64,000 bases of DNA, taken from Conchocele bisecta (taxonomy: Eukaryota; Mollusca; Bivalvia; Lucinida; Thyasiridae). Location: contig CM055279.1 in NCBI GenBank assembly GCA_029237695.1, positions 23,563,919 through 23,627,918 on the forward strand, read 5' to 3'. The notes beneath the pieces are model-generated. The model did not search any database and was not told the DNA's origin. It saw only the letters and a list, made by a program, of their open reading frames with translations. Numbering within the stretch: the stretch's first letter is position 1; each line of letters opens with the position of its first letter. Positions 1-12,109 of this stretch are shown piece after piece. The position numbers and the translations under genes were made by a program.

Positions 1-330
1 TTCGGTGATAACGTTGTAATTACGTAGTCACATGCAACGTCATATGACAACATAAATGTTACGTAATAAGAGCTTCCAAATAATTGGTTGCAGCAACGTT
101 ATTGTGGAAACGTTTTTGCGGCAACGTTGATAATATGTTGTCACCAAATGTTAAATTAACAACGTAAATTGAACGTAATTGTAACATTCCTAAAGCTGGT
201 TGTAGCAACGTTTTTTACGGTAACGTAATATTAAAACGTTACCTCAACTGCCTGAAAACGTTGTTGAACACGCATTGCTGATTACTACATTCGCGCAACG
301 TTGTAGTTACGTTGTGTGTTTGCTGGGTAT
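1..330. repeat. AACGTT-rich dispersed repeat
   Basis: This stretch is strikingly rich in the self-complementary hexamer AACGTT and in variants such as TTACGTTGT and GTTACGTAA, on both strands. No open frame of interest crosses it. It looks like the end of a foldback or degenerate tandem element cut by the window edge; the family is not recognised. Confidence 0.5.
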
Positions 331-373
331 ATATACCCATTGACATACTTTGTATATCGGTGCTATAAATAAT

Positions 374-640
374 TACAGTGAAACCTCTCTAAACCGGACA
401 CATTGGTGACCTCCCAGTGTGATCAGTTTAGAGAGCTTCCACTCTATGTGAATGATACATACATAATGTGTTCTGATGGGCAACATAAACCGGTCAGCTT
501 GTTACTGGAATCATCCTGTCTCACATGAGCCTTGTCAATTGATGAGACACACATCGATGAGCCTGAAAATGGCAAATTTATACATAGATGTGACCAATTC
601 TAGGCAATAGAATTAAAAACAAGGGCATAGTTATCATTAA
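374..640. repeat. Remnant of dispersed 'AAACCTCTCTAAACCGGACA' element
   Basis: The motif 'gtgaaacctctctaaaccgg' and its partner 'cagtttagagagcttccact' form an imperfect inverted pair here. The same pair recurs near 59070-59115, 61150-61340 and 62850-63050. It is therefore a dispersed non-autonomous element without coding capacity. Confidence 0.6.
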
Positions 641-682
641 GCTAATCCTCTCGCTGGCAGCCTTGATAATAAAAAAAACCCA

Positions 683-1385
683 AAACCTTTTGCCTTAAAA
701 ACAACGTGAACGCAAGTCCTTAGTGACCTTGACCTTAAAAACAACGTGAACGCAAGTCCTTATATAGTGACCTTGACCTTGAGTTAGATCCCTATCAAGT
801 TGTATTGAGTGTGCTAGCTGATCAGGAGCTAGACACAATTTAGATCACTATCCAGTTGTATCAGTGTGCTAGCTGATCAGTAGCTATTTCACCAACATTG
901 CAAAGTATACTTATCTAGCAAAGTATACTTTGAGGAATACATTTTCAATTTTAGGATAATTTTATCGATTTTTATTATACTGAATTTATTACATTATCAC
1001 AGCCATTTTGGCTGTGATAATGTAATAGTTTCAGTATAATAATTCTGCATACATGTACTTTTAATCGTCAACTATATGCAGTTGTTAGTTCTATATGACA
1101 TAATGCATTTCGGGGGAACTAAATGATTGTTCCCTCAACGTATACTTTGCTAGAAAAGTATACTTTGCAATTTTGGTGAAATCGGCTACAGGAGTTACTC
1201 AAACTAGATCCCTATCAAGTTGTACGAGTGTGTTTGCTGATCATGAGTTATTCAAACTTTAGATCCCTATCCAGTTGTATGGGTGTGATGGCTGATCAGG
1301 AGTTACACAAACTCTAGTTACTCAAGCTGTAGATCCCTATAAAGTTGTATGAGCATGATGAGTGTGCTGGCTGATCAGGATCGAT
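683..1385. repeat. Short tandem duplications around a foldback element
   Basis: A unit of about 45 bp beginning 'ccttaaaaacaacgtgaacg' is present twice (about 683-782). A second unit, 'tagatccctatcaagttgta', with a downstream 'gctgatcagga' motif, recurs about five times (784-880 and 1196-1385). The second array is split by the foldback element at 881-1189. No gene is visible. Confidence 0.6.
881..1189. mobile_element. Foldback MITE, 'AAAGTATACTTT' family
   Basis: Terminal inverted repeats begin 'tagctatttcaccaacattg' and end 'ttttggtgaaatcggcta'. Each arm carries paired palindromes AAAGTATACTTT, and the centre is a near-perfect hairpin, 'cattatcacagccattttgg'. Full copies lie at 30188-30477, 39711-40018 and 60416-60721; partial copies lie near 26575, 31360 and 59865. 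There is no ORF, so mobilisation would be in trans. Confidence 0.8.
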
Positions 1386-1404
1386 ATAGGTACCATGGAC
1401 CTAT

Positions 1405-1800
1405 TACATATTAGGCCTGGTTTGGCCCTCAGGTACGTTTTTATCTTTGGCTCTTTTGTTACCTGGGAGTTGAATTGAGTTATTGCCTATTATAAAAGCA
1501 GTAATATTATTACTGATTCTTCTGCATTTGGGAGGGGGCCAAGGGATTTTGGTGTGGCGAGGAACTGGCATCAGATTAGGATTATTCTGATTTCACGGCT
1601 GAATATATATGTTTTTTTATTGTAAATACAATGTAGTCTGTTCTGATTTTTGGACCGCCCCATTTGTACAGGTACTATAATGGGATTAAGTACTAAACCC
1701 ATTGACCCGGCCTTAAATGACCATAGCTGTTGATATGCCGGTAAACCCCCAACAAACAAACATATTAGGCTGTTAAACAAACAAACAAATATTATAATTT
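1405..1800 (+). mobile_element. Retroposon with (CAAA)n tail
   Basis: This conserved non-coding unit of about 400 bp starts near 'ggtttggccctcaggtacg'. It passes through 'ctggcatcagattaggatta' and ends in 'gctgttgatatgccggtaaa' followed by repeated CAAA. Other copies are on the plus strand (21240-21870, 24457-26095) and minus strand (41140-41560, 42950-43380, 58045-58870). The simple-repeat tail and the 10-bp target duplication around a related copy at 58294 favour LINE-mediated retroposition. Confidence 0.7.
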
Positions 1801-2992
1801 CAGGGCTGAATATATATCTTGTTCATAATGTAAATATTCCGTTGCTGGTCGTGTGTACATAGCAAACCCCGTTTTTTCTTGGGTATTTTTTATTTTTTCA
1901 GACCAGGTACTGCATGGTCAACTGTGGTGTTGTAGGAACATTGCAGTCTTTGTGGCTGTAGAGAGATAGAGTCGAAAAATAAGCGCCTGAATTACAAATA
2001 TATCTATCCTGCCATGAAATCTGCACAACAACAACAACAGCCATGAAATCTGGAAAAAACTGTTGTGTATCTTTAAGAAACAGAGAATATTCAGAGATTA
2101 ACAGCCGAAGAAGAGATTTCAAAATACTACGAAATTTGATATGTGATGTATGATATTTCATGACATTGATCATGCTGATCTGTCTTTTATATTTTCTGTA
2201 TCCGTGAGAGCTGTGAGCCCATCAATATAAACATTGGTCACAAATTATAACCGCCCAATGTTTGTTTGTAATTAGTGCATATATATCTCTTAATATAGTA
2301 AACAAACCATTTATCACACAACAAACACTTATTTATGTTATTATATAGTGAATTACAGGGGTTTCCGGTATTTCTGTGTTTTTCGGTAAATAAGAGGTTT
2401 CCGGTAATTCCAGTTACCGCCGCCCAATCTGTCCTGGCATTTTGCGACACACACTGACGCGTGAGCAGTTTATCACTTCACAGTCATGTTCAAAACACTC
2501 CTAGATGAATAGGGGCAATCCGGGTAAATACGGAAAACTTTCTGGAGACGCTGATGTTTGTGTTCATAATACCGATGTATGTCGCAATATAATATCGGTC
2601 TCTCTATGGTGATCTGCGAGGGAGTCCGAACTAATTAGTCCGTATTTCAAATACAGTGATTTAGGTCGTTCAAACCCCGACTTTTACATATAATTGAAGA
2701 TACTTGAAAATGGTGAAACAAGGACCGGGGAATCACGGACATAGAGTCGGCAAATTACGGGCATAGCAAACTATGATAGGATAAATACTGACAAAAAAAG
2801 ATTTTTAAAAAATTACAATGTTTTAGACTCTATAATCACTAGTAATTCACTATAATCACAATCATTTAAGTAAAATATATGCATGCAGACTCGAAGTTCC
2901 TGCAGAATGCTATTTTGATATGGTAAAATACGGACAGGATTGTCCGTAGTTTTACGACCATCAAAAAATGATAGGTTTAATACGGACAGTGA
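1801..2992. other. Non-coding interval with half of a foldback element
   Basis: No exon-like frame is supported. Around 2185-2470 the sequence matches one arm of the inverted element at 7440-7810 ('tatattttctgtatccgtga', 'ctgtcctggcattttgcgac'), so this is a truncated copy. The remainder looks like unstructured AT-rich DNA. Confidence 0.5.
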
Positions 2993-4853
2993 TATTATTA
3001 TACCCACTTTTTTTGTAAAAAAAAACGGGTATATTGTTTTCGTCACGGGTGTCCGTCCGTCCGTGTCCGTGTCCGTACGTCCGTACGTCCGTCACGTTTC
3101 TTGTAACTCGAAAAACTTTTTCACCTTCATACCTACGCGCCTGATATTTGGTATGTAGCTTCGTTATCATGTGCAGATGCGCAAAGTGAATTTGGATTTT
3201 TGATCCGACCCTCCATCATGGATTATCTCCCCCTTTCGGACTCAGAATTTCCCATTTTTTCCTCGTAACTCGAAAAACTTTTTCACCTTCATACCTACGC
3301 GCCTGATATTTGGTATGTAGCTTCGTTATCATGTGCAGATGTGCAAAGTGAATTTGGAATTTTTGATCCGATTATTGATCCGGCCCCTCCATCATGGATA
3401 TCTCCCCCTTTCGGACTCAGAATTTCCCATTTTTTTTTCCCCTCGTAACTCGAAAAAACTTTTTTCCCACTTTTTAACTTTACGCGCCTACGCGCCTGGA
3501 TATTTGGTAGTAGCTTCGTTATCATGTGCAATTTTGCGCAGTGAATTTTGGAATGGATCCGACCCCCTTCCCCATCAGATTATCTCTTCGGACTTTCAGA
3601 ATTTCCCCAATTTTTTTCCTCGGTTTACCCCCTTTCTCCGAAAAAAAACTTTTATCAAAAACTTTTTCATTACCTACGCGCCTATAATTTGTATTAGCTT
3701 CGTAGCATTTTTGTGCAGATTTGCGCAAAGTGAATGATTTTTAGGATTTTTCCGAACCCCCATCAATTTTGGGATTTATCCTCCCCCTCCCCGGTACCCC
3801 TCATGAATTTCCCACATTTTTTCCTCGTAACTCGAAAAAACTTATTTTCCACCTTCATACCTAAACGCGCCCTGCCCTATTTGGTATGTATTTCTTCGTA
3901 TCATTGGTCAAAGATGCGGCAAAAGTGGAATTTGGATTTTTGATCCACCCTCCATCATGGATTTATCTCCCCCCTTTCGACTCGGGAATTTCCCCATTTT
4001 TTATTTTCGTCTGAAAAAACTTTTTTCACCTTCATAATACGCGCCTGATATTTGGTATGTAGCTTCGTTAACATGTGCAGATTGCGCAAAGTGAATTGTA
4101 TTTTTGATCGACCCCCCCATCATGGATTATCTCCCCTTTCGGCACTCCAGAATTTCCCATTTATTCCTCGTACTCGAAAAACATTGTATCACCTTCAGAC
4201 CTACGCGCCTGATTTGGTATGTAGCTTCGTTTTATCATGTGCAGATGCGCAAAAGTGAATTTGATTTTTGATTCCGACCCTCCATCATGGATTATCTCCC
4301 CCTTTTTCGGACTCAGAATTACCCATTTTTTCCTCGTAACTCTCCCGAAAAACTTTTTCACCTTCATACCTACCGCCTGATATTTGGTATGTAAGCATCG
4401 TTATCATGTGCAGATGCGCAAATGAATTTGGATTTTTGATCCGACCCTCCAACATGGATTATCTCCCCTTTCGGACTCAAGAAATTTCCCATTTTTTCCT
4501 CGTAACTCGAAAACTTTTCAACCTTCATACCTACGCGCCTGATATTTGGTATGTACTTCGTTATCATTGCAGATGCCAAAGTGAATTTGGCATTTTCTTG
4601 ATCCGACCTCTCCATCAATGGATTATCTCCCCCTTTCGGACTCAGAATTTTCCCATTTTTTCCTCGTAACTCGAAAACTTTTTCACCTTCCATACCTACC
4701 GCCTGATATTTGGTATGTACTTCGATTATCATGTGCAGATACGCAAAGTGAATTTGGATTTTTTGATCCACCCTCCATCATGGATTATCTCCCCCTTATC
4801 GGACTCGAATTTTCCCATTTTTCCTCGTAACTCGAAAAACTTTTTCAGCCCCC

Positions 4854-4896
<43 letters not shown>

Positions 4897-6890
4897 GGGG
4901 GGGGGGGCGTGGGGGGGGGGGGGGGGGGGGGGGGGGACCTTCATACCACGACGCCTGATATTTGGTATGTAAGCTATCGTTATAATCATGTGCAGATCGC
5001 CAAAGTGAATTTGGATTTTTGATCCGACCCTCCATCATGGATTATCCTCCCCCCCATCTCGGACTCAGAAATTTCCCCATTATTCCCCCTTTCGGACTCA
5101 GAATTTCCCATTTTTTTCCTCGTAACTCGAAAAAAAAAACTTTTTCACCTTCTACCTACGCGCTGATATTTGGTAATTGTAGCTTCGTTATCTGTGCAGA
5201 TGCGCAAAGTGAATTTGGATTTTTGATCCGACCCTCCATCATGGATTATCTCCCCCTTTCGGACTCGGGAATTTCCATTTTTTCCTCGTAAACTCGAAAA
5301 ACTTTTTCACTTCATACCTACGCGCTGGATATTTGGTATGTAGCTTCGTTATCATGTGCAGATGCGCTTTTGGAAAGTGAATTTCCGGATTTTTTCCATC
5401 CGTTACCCCCTCCATCATGATTCCCATCTAACCCCTTTTCGGACTCAGAATTTCCCATTTTTTTCCTAGTAAACTCGAAAAACTTTATCACCTTATATAC
5501 CGCGCCCTCATGGATATGGCCCCCTATGTAGCTTGTTACTTCCATGTGCAGATGCGCACGTGAGATTTCGGAGTTTTGATCGACCCTCCATCATGGATTA
5601 TCTCCCCTTTCGGACTCAGAATTTCCCTTTTTTTCCTTGTAACTCGAAAAACTTTTTCACCTTCATACCTACGCGCTTCATATTTGCTATGTAGCTTCGT
5701 TATATGTGCAGATGCGCAAAGTGAATTCGGATTTTTCATCCGACCCTCCATATGGATTATCTCCCCCTTTCGGATCAGAATTTCCCATTTTTCCTTGTAA
5801 CTCGAAAAACTTTTTCTGATTTCCCATTTTTTTCTTGTAATCGAACCAAACTTTTTCACTCTTACCTACCGCGTTTCATTTATTTGCCTATGTAGCTTAG
5901 ATTATCTTGTGCAGATGCGCAAAGTGAATTCGGATTTTTTCATCCGACCCTCCATCATGGATTATCTCCCCCTTTCGGACTCAGAATTTCCCATTTTTTC
6001 CTTGTAACTCGAAAAAACTTTTTTCACCCTTCATACCATACCTCGCCTCATATTTGCTATGTAGCTTCGTTATCATGTGCCAGATGCGCAAAGTGAATTC
6101 GGATTTTTCATCCGACCCTCCATCATGGATTTCTCCCCCTTTCGGACTCAGAAATTTATTTTTTCCTTGGTAAAACTTCGAAAAAAATTTTTTCACCCTT
6201 CATACCTATGCGCTATTATTTTAGTATGTACATTCTTTTTTTTCATGTTGCAGATGCGAAATTGAATCGGATTTTTCATCCGACCCTTTTTCATCCATGG
6301 ATTATCATCCCCCCTTTCGGACTCAGAATTTCCCTTTTTTTCCTTGTTAACTCGAAAAACTTTTTCACCTTCATACCTACGCGCCTAATATTTGCTATGT
6401 AGCTTCGTTATTTTCATGTGCAGATGCGCAAAGTGCCGAATTCGGAAAAAAATTTTTCATTTTTCATCGACCATCCATCATGGATTATCTCCCCCTTTCT
6501 TTGGACTCAGAATTTACCATTTTTTCCTTGTAACTCGAAAAACTTTTTCACCTTCATACCTATGCGCCTGATATTTAGTAATGTACCTTCGTTATGTGCA
6601 GATGCGCAAAGTGAATTCCCATTTTTGATCCGACCCTCCATCATCGATTACCTCCCCCTTTCCGACTCAGAATTTCCCATTTTTTCCTTGTAACTCGAAA
6701 AACTTTTTCACCTTCATACCTACGCGCCTCATATTTGCTATGTAGCTTCGTTATCATGTGCACATGCGCAAAGTGAATTCGGATTTTTTATCCGACCCTC
6801 CATCATGGATTACTTCCCCCTTTCGGACTAAGCATTTGGGGAAAGTGGGTATATTGCGATGGCGCGCCATCGACTTTTTCTAGTTTTATA
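2993..6890. repeat. Mobile element with about 23 tandem copies of a 162-bp core
   Basis: The left end is 'tatacccactttttttgta' followed by CCGTCCGT repeats. The right end is 'gggaaagtgggtatattg' followed by the palindrome ATGGCGCGCCAT. Between them a unit recurs about every 160-180 bp; it contains 'ccttcatacctacgcgcctg', 'atgtagcttcgttatcatgt' and 'ccctccatcatggattatct'. Spacing varies because many copies carry 1-10 bp indels. The architecture resembles the pearl-type, Helitron-related elements of bivalves, which carry tandem cores of about 160 bp, but that identification is by resemblance only. The short frames within it are not genes. Confidence 0.75.
4849..4936. repeat. Poly-C/poly-G run inside the array
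   Basis: Seven C residues are followed by about 80 almost pure G residues, interrupted by single T and C bases, in the middle of one 162-bp unit. Normal array sequence resumes directly after it. This is either a real homopolymer expansion or a consensus error. Confidence 0.8.
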
Positions 6891-7439
6891 TTTATTGTAA
6901 TATCTCTGTTACCAATTGTGTAAAGAAATAGCGTTATTGATTCAGAAATAATTGTTTTACTGGCAGGAATAAAATTCACGAAACACATTCAAACGGTATA
7001 CCCAGTTTGAGTGTATTTTTTCCGCCCAAAAATGTTTACGACATTTGAAAGTCAAAGTCATTTGGAAAAGGTTGTGTGTATAGCGTCACTAAAGTAGGCG
7101 TATGACGTCATTGATATGGGTGTACCTCATAGCCGCATGTGCCACATTCGCGGGAAATGACCTGAAAAGGGCTAAATGGGCCAACAATAATGAAAATGAC
7201 ACTACTTGTGCAGGGAACACGTTACATCAATGGATGTCCGTATTTTTCCTATGTCCGTGTTTTCCCGGATTGCCCCTAATACACATGTAAGTATACATAC
7301 TTTGATATTGGTTATTCTTTTATTCCCATTTTTGTAAACCAACTGTAAAATCATCCTGTCTCATGCTGTCTACAGACTACAGCCATTTTTTAGGTGTCAC
7401 CACAAATTTGCACAGTAATTCTGTGTTACCCTTAGCTTA
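6891..7439. other. Non-coding interval
   Basis: I see no gene. The interval includes a 62-codon open frame at 7102-7290 without similarity that I recognise and without convincing splice context. Confidence 0.5.
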
Positions 7440-7810
7440 GAAAATCTTAGCTCTATGGATGTGTTTTACTATTTCATCTGCCTTTTATATTTTCTGTATC
7501 CGTGAGAGCTGAGACCCTTATAGTGTAAAACTTAGTCACAATAGCAGACCAATTTGTCCTGGTGTTTTGCTACACAAATGGGAATAAAAGGATAACCAAT
7601 GTCAAACTATGCATACCTACATGTGTATTATTGGTCTGAATGTTTTTAACATGACTGTGAAGTGTTAAACTTCTCACTCGTCAGACTGTGCAGCAAAACG
7701 CCAGGACAAATTGGGCTGTTATTGTGACTAAATTTTACACTATAAGGGTCTCGGCTCTCACGGATACAGAAAATATAAAAGGCAGATGAAATAGTAAAAC
7801 ACCGGAGCTT
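7440..7810. mobile_element. Foldback element with arms of about 100 bp
   Basis: The left arm contains 'tatattttctgtatccgtga', 'cccttatagtgtaaaactta' and 'ccaatttgtcctggtgtttt'. The right arm contains their reverse complements, ending 'aaaaggcagatgaaatagta'. A truncated relative lies at 2185-2470. No coding capacity. Confidence 0.75.
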
Positions 7811-9683
7811 CTCATTTCAGTCATAACTTCTATATCCGTTGATGGATTATTTTAATATTTCATTCATAAATGCCACACATCAACACTACCCTTAATATGA
7901 CATTGACTTTATCACCTTCATAAATGTGCTTGTGAATACTTAATACTTTGGTTAATTAACTTTGCCACAGTTTCTCCAATCTGCCACCGGGGGCATTCGT
8001 GTGCCGGCAGGCCACATTTCTTGTTTAAGTCAAAAAATTTGTAAAAGTTTCTTCACTATCATGTAACTTTGATGGATTGCTTCAATATTTGTATCCTTGA
8101 TACATGTGAGCATTTGGAACACATTCATGCCACTATCATGACTATGAACATGACCTATTTGGTCTTCACGTTGTTGTGGAAACACTTGGTCATTTTTATC
8201 CAGGTTTTTTTAAAAAAAGTCCAGGCTATTGGATTGGCGAAAGCCGGGCGGGCAGCGGGCGGCGTCCACAATCAATGTTAAGTTTTCGTGTTTCAGTCCA
8301 TTTCTTTGTTACTGTACCACCTAGGACCACCAAACTTTCACAGCTTCATAATCAAGGGGTGCTCACCACATATCACTATCCAACATGTTACTTTTTTTTT
8401 AACTTGACCCATTTTTTCCGCGCAGTCGACTTAGCCATTTTCAATGTTAAGTTTTCGCATTTACAATGTTAAGTTTTCGTGTTTAAGTCCATTTCTTTGG
8501 TACTGTACCACCTAGGACCACCAAACTTTCACAGCTTCATAATCAAGGGGTGCCCACCACATATCACTATCCATCTACTATATCTATTTTCTATTTTTTT
8601 AGTGTCCATGCCTTGCCCCAAGGCGCGACATGCAGGCCACGGCCATCTAGTCTACAAAAAGTGGGTATAATTATGTTATCCAAGTGTCCATGCTTGGAAA
8701 AAACCTGGCCTTCGTGGCTTTGCCTCGTTTCTTGTTTTTACCTTCACCTATTATTTCTACGTAATTGACTTAGCAATTTTCAACGTTAACTTTTTAACGT
8801 ACGTCTGGTTAAAGTTTTTTGGTTAAAAGTTTTTTGTTATACTATATCTCTGCAACTGCTTCGCCCATTACCTTGAAACTTCACATGGGTGTTTATCATC
8901 ATCCATATTTTCATTCTAACCCCCAACCGTGCGGCCCCTGTGCCCAATGTCAAGGTCAAATTACTTTGAAGTTTTTTGTTAAAGTTTTTTCGTGTACTAT
9001 ATCTCTGCAACTGCTTCATCCATTACCTTGATACTTCACATGGGTGTTTATCATCATTGTCGCACCCGCTTGCGGAAAGCGCGATATCGTCGGCATTTTG
9101 GCATATGTCCGTCCGTACGTCCGTGTGTCCGGTTAAATTATTTTTTTCGTTAAAGTTTTTTCATCTACTATATCTATTTTTTTAGTGTCCATGCCTCGCC
9201 CCAAGGCGCGACATGCAGGCCACGGCCATCTAGTCTACAAAAAGTGGGTATAATTATGTTATCCAAGTGTCTATGCTTGGAAAAAACCTGGCCTTCGTGG
9301 CTTTGCCTCGTTTCTTGTTTTATGTCAAAAGGTTTCTTCTACCTTGACCTTTTTCGTTTAAAGCATGCACTTCTCTGACGGTTTTTGTGATGCTTACTTT
9401 AGCACATGGCCATGATCATGTTATCATCAAATGCCTCTCGTGACACCGATTCCGTGGCGGATTTGTCGTTCATATTTTCAGTCTCCACCCCATCGATGCT
9501 CCCTCCATGTCCATGTCCAAGGTCAAATAACTTTGATGTTTCACATTGAATTATAGATGCGTGCATGTTTCTCCATTCTCCTATAACTTCTTCACTGTAT
9601 GAGCGATTGGCTTAAAATTTAATGTGCATGTTTATGATCCAACCACCACGGTGATGGGATACATTTCATTGGCTGCATTCTTG
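7811..9683. repeat. Mosaic of element ends and duplicated cores
   Basis: The interval opens with an element end, 'gggggcattcgtgtgccggc' (about 7988), matching the 3' end of the element at 36644-38015. A block beginning 'accacctaggaccaccaaac' occurs twice (about 8310 and 8510). A second block, 'ggcgcgacatgcaggccacg' through 'tgtccatgcttggaaaaaac', occurs twice (about 8600-8725 and 9180-9325). One core, 'ttgatacatgtgagcatttg', belongs to the tandem family seen at 16960, 42400-43860 and 53450-54080. No gene is supported. Confidence 0.6.
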
Positions 9684-9927
9684 TTAACTCTTTGCATGCT
9701 AGCGGCGAAAATATCTGCCAAACGAATTAGGAGTATATGTTTTATTTCTCTCTGTAAATATGTCTTGAAATTTCATTAGAATTGAGTCCTCAGGACTCGA
9801 TTCTAATGAAATTCCAAGACATATTCATGATATTTACGGGGAGAAATACAAGAAAATATGATGAATTTCTGTCCGCTAGTTTTGAACTATTTATAGCCCA
9901 CAAGTTTCCCAGCATGCAAAGAGTTAA
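9684..9927. mobile_element. MITE with TTAA target duplication
   Basis: The element is bounded by TTAA on both sides and has perfect 13-bp inverted ends: 'TTAACTCTTTGCATGCT' on the left and 'AGCATGCAAAGAGTTAA' on the right. The centre is a palindrome, 'ttcattagaattgagtcctc'. TTAA duplication is the hallmark of piggyBac-type transposition, so this is a candidate piggyBac-mobilised MITE; no transposase is encoded. Confidence 0.8.
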
Positions 9928-10083
9928 TTTACCAATACTATTTCAGACCCAGAGGAAATTTATAAAGGTTTGGGACAAACATTCTACTAGGAGTTTTCAT
10001 TTGGAAAGGTATGTACTTACAACTTGCCCACCCATTAACATGACAGTATTCTACGGAGCTCCACAGAGGACATGGATTTTTAT

Positions 10084-10380
10084 GCCACACCACGATAGTG
10101 AAGGGGGCATTTAGTGTTACCCTTGTCCGTCCGTCCCGTCTGTCCATCACAAACTTTAACACTCTGTTAAATGTCTCGTAATTTCTTCATCCTTCGACCG
10201 ATCTGCTTCATATTTCATATACACATTGTTCTAATGGTCCTCTACCGCCCTGTGCACATACTTGGTGCTTCAAAAACTTGAACTCTCGGGTAAAAAAAAT
10301 TTTGACTTGGAATTTGGCTTCATTTATTATCAAAGCGATATGTGGGGCATCCATCTTCAATGAACACATTTTCTAGTTTA
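10084..10380. repeat. Element fragment, 'CCACGATAGTG' end
   Basis: The hairpin-bearing end 'ccacaccacgatagtgaagg' is followed by CCGTCCGT-type repeats, and the fragment closes with 'cacattttctagtttattat'. A second copy of this family is at 15852-16245. Non-coding. Confidence 0.6.
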
Positions 10381-10384
10381 TTAT

Positions 10385-10590
10385 TAATTCGTTCCCACAA
10401 AATAACAATTGGTTCCCTCGAAGTAACAATTTGTTCCCTCAAATTAACAATTCGTTTCCACGATATAACAATTTGTTCCTCAAATTAATAATTTGTTCCC
10501 ACGGATGACAATTCCTTCCCTCAATTTAACAATTCTTTCCCTCGAATTAACAATTCGTTCCCACGATATAACAATTCGTTCCCTCAAATT
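10385..10590. repeat. Tandem array of 'aacaattcgttccc' units of about 20 bp
   Basis: About nine imperfect units alternate 'aacaattcgttcccacgat' with 'aacaatttgttccctcaaa'. Non-coding minisatellite. Confidence 0.75.
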
Positions 10591-10713
10591 TTTCAATAAA
10601 AACATGGTTTAACAGCACTTTAGAATCATTTCCAATGGAAATGATTCTAAAGTGCTGTCAAAGCATGTCAGAAATGATTCTGAAGTGCTGTCAAAGCATG
10701 TTTTTGGTGATAA
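10591..10713. mobile_element. Palindromic core of the TTAA MITE family
   Basis: The sequence 'cagcactttagaatcatttc' meets its reverse complement across 'caatgg', and is followed by a third copy of 'gattctgaagtgctgtcaaa'. This is the centre of the family found intact at 14954-15208, here without its TTAA ends. Confidence 0.6.
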
Positions 10714-10773
10714 AACAGTCCACACATTAAGATGACTGTATTCTACGGAGCTCCGCAGAGGACATGGATTTTT

Positions 10774-11961
10774 AGCTCACCTGAGCGAAGCTCATGTGAG
10801 CTATTGTTACCGCAATGTGTCTGTCGTCCGTCGTCGTCGTCGTCCGTGAACATTTTCAAACGTCTTCTCCTCGGTAACCATTGGGCCTATAGTCACCAAA
10901 CTTCATGGTCATGGTCCTTAGGTAGGGGGATTACAAAATTGTTAAAATGACGTCATTACGTAATCCAAGATAGCCGCCGTCTAAAAATAGAACACATTCT
11001 TCAAAAATCTTCTTCTCAAGAACCGCCAACCAGATTTCGACAAAACTTGGTAGGAATGATCGATGTACAATGCTCTTTCAAGTTGTTAAAATGGTGACCC
11101 CGGGGTGAAAAATGGGCGTGGCCCGTGGGGTCAAATTGGGGTCAAATTTTATTTTTGACCAAATATGTCATGTTATATATCAAATCGAAGGTATCAATGA
11201 GGTGATCACTCTGGTACATTTTTTGTCAAAATCGGATTGTTATGTCATCCAAGATGGCCGCCGAAATATCAAAAGGTCTTTCTTTTATTAGAGATTTCAA
11301 AATTCTTCTTCACATGAACCGCTTGGCCCATGGTAGCCAAACTTAAAAGTTATGCTCCATGGGTGAAGCCTTTTCAGATTTGTTAAAATGGAGGTCATCG
11401 CTAATCCAAGATGGCCGCCGTCTAAATAGCATAAATTCTTAAAAAATCTTCTTCTCATGAACCGCTGGCCGGATTTCGACTAAACTTGGTAGAAATGATC
11501 GATTTACAATGCTCTTTCAAAGTTGTAAAAATGGTGACCCCGGGGTCAAAAATGGGTGTGGCCCGTGGGGTCAAATTGGTGTCAAATTTTATTTTTGACC
11601 GAATATGCTCATGTCATATATCAGATTGAAGGTATCGATGAGGCGATTGCTCTGGTGCAAAATTTATCGGAATCGGATGATTATAACATCCATGATGGCC
11701 ACCAAAAGGTCCATTTATTCAAGATTTTGAACGTCTTTTTCTCAGGAATGACATGGCCGATGCTGGCCAAACTTCATAGGAAGTTAAGATCCTTGGGTGA
11801 AGCATTTTCAGATTTGGTAAAATGAGAGTCATCGCTTAATCCAAGATGACCGCCATCTAAAAATAGCACAATTTTTTTTAAAACACATGAACTCAATGTC
11901 ACATTCTCCTCTGGTGTTCATGGAGTCAGGTGAGCGAATTAGGGCCATCATGGCCCTCTTG
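10774..11961. mobile_element. 'GAGCGAAGCTCATGTGAGC' element with two 435-bp cores
   Basis: It starts with the hairpin 'agctcacctgagcgaagctc' followed by CGTCGTCGTCC repeats. It ends at 'gggccatcatggccctcttg'. Internally a unit of about 435 bp is present twice, shown by 'aagatggccgccgtctaaa' near 10968, 11408 and 11843. There is no meaningful ORF. Its plan of hairpin end plus tandem core is shared by several other elements in the window. Confidence 0.7.
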
Positions 11962-12109
11962 TTATGCCACCGGGTTTCGAAGAAACGGGTGGCATATAGT
12001 GTTTGGACCGTCCGTCGTCCGTCCGTCACACTTTTCGGTTAACCACTTTGTCACATTTTTTCAAATATGCTGCAGGTGGCATCCGCGTTCGACAGACGCA
12101 TTTCTTGTT
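11962..12109. repeat. Short element, 'ATGCCACCGGGTTTC' type
   Basis: The hairpin 'ccgggtttcgaagaaacggg' is followed by CCGTCCGT repeats and closes within 150 bp at 'cgacagacgcatttcttgtt'. It appears to be a core-less relative of the hairpin and tandem-core elements. Confidence 0.6.

Noticed and set aside
3333..6693. Multiple ORFs of 60-134 codons in the 162-bp array
   Set aside because: They are shadows of tandem repeats with frequent indels; frames are not conserved between units.
7102..7290. Candidate first exon of DCAF17
   Set aside because: The 62-codon frame shows no resemblance to the human N-terminus and has no donor in the required phase that I could defend.
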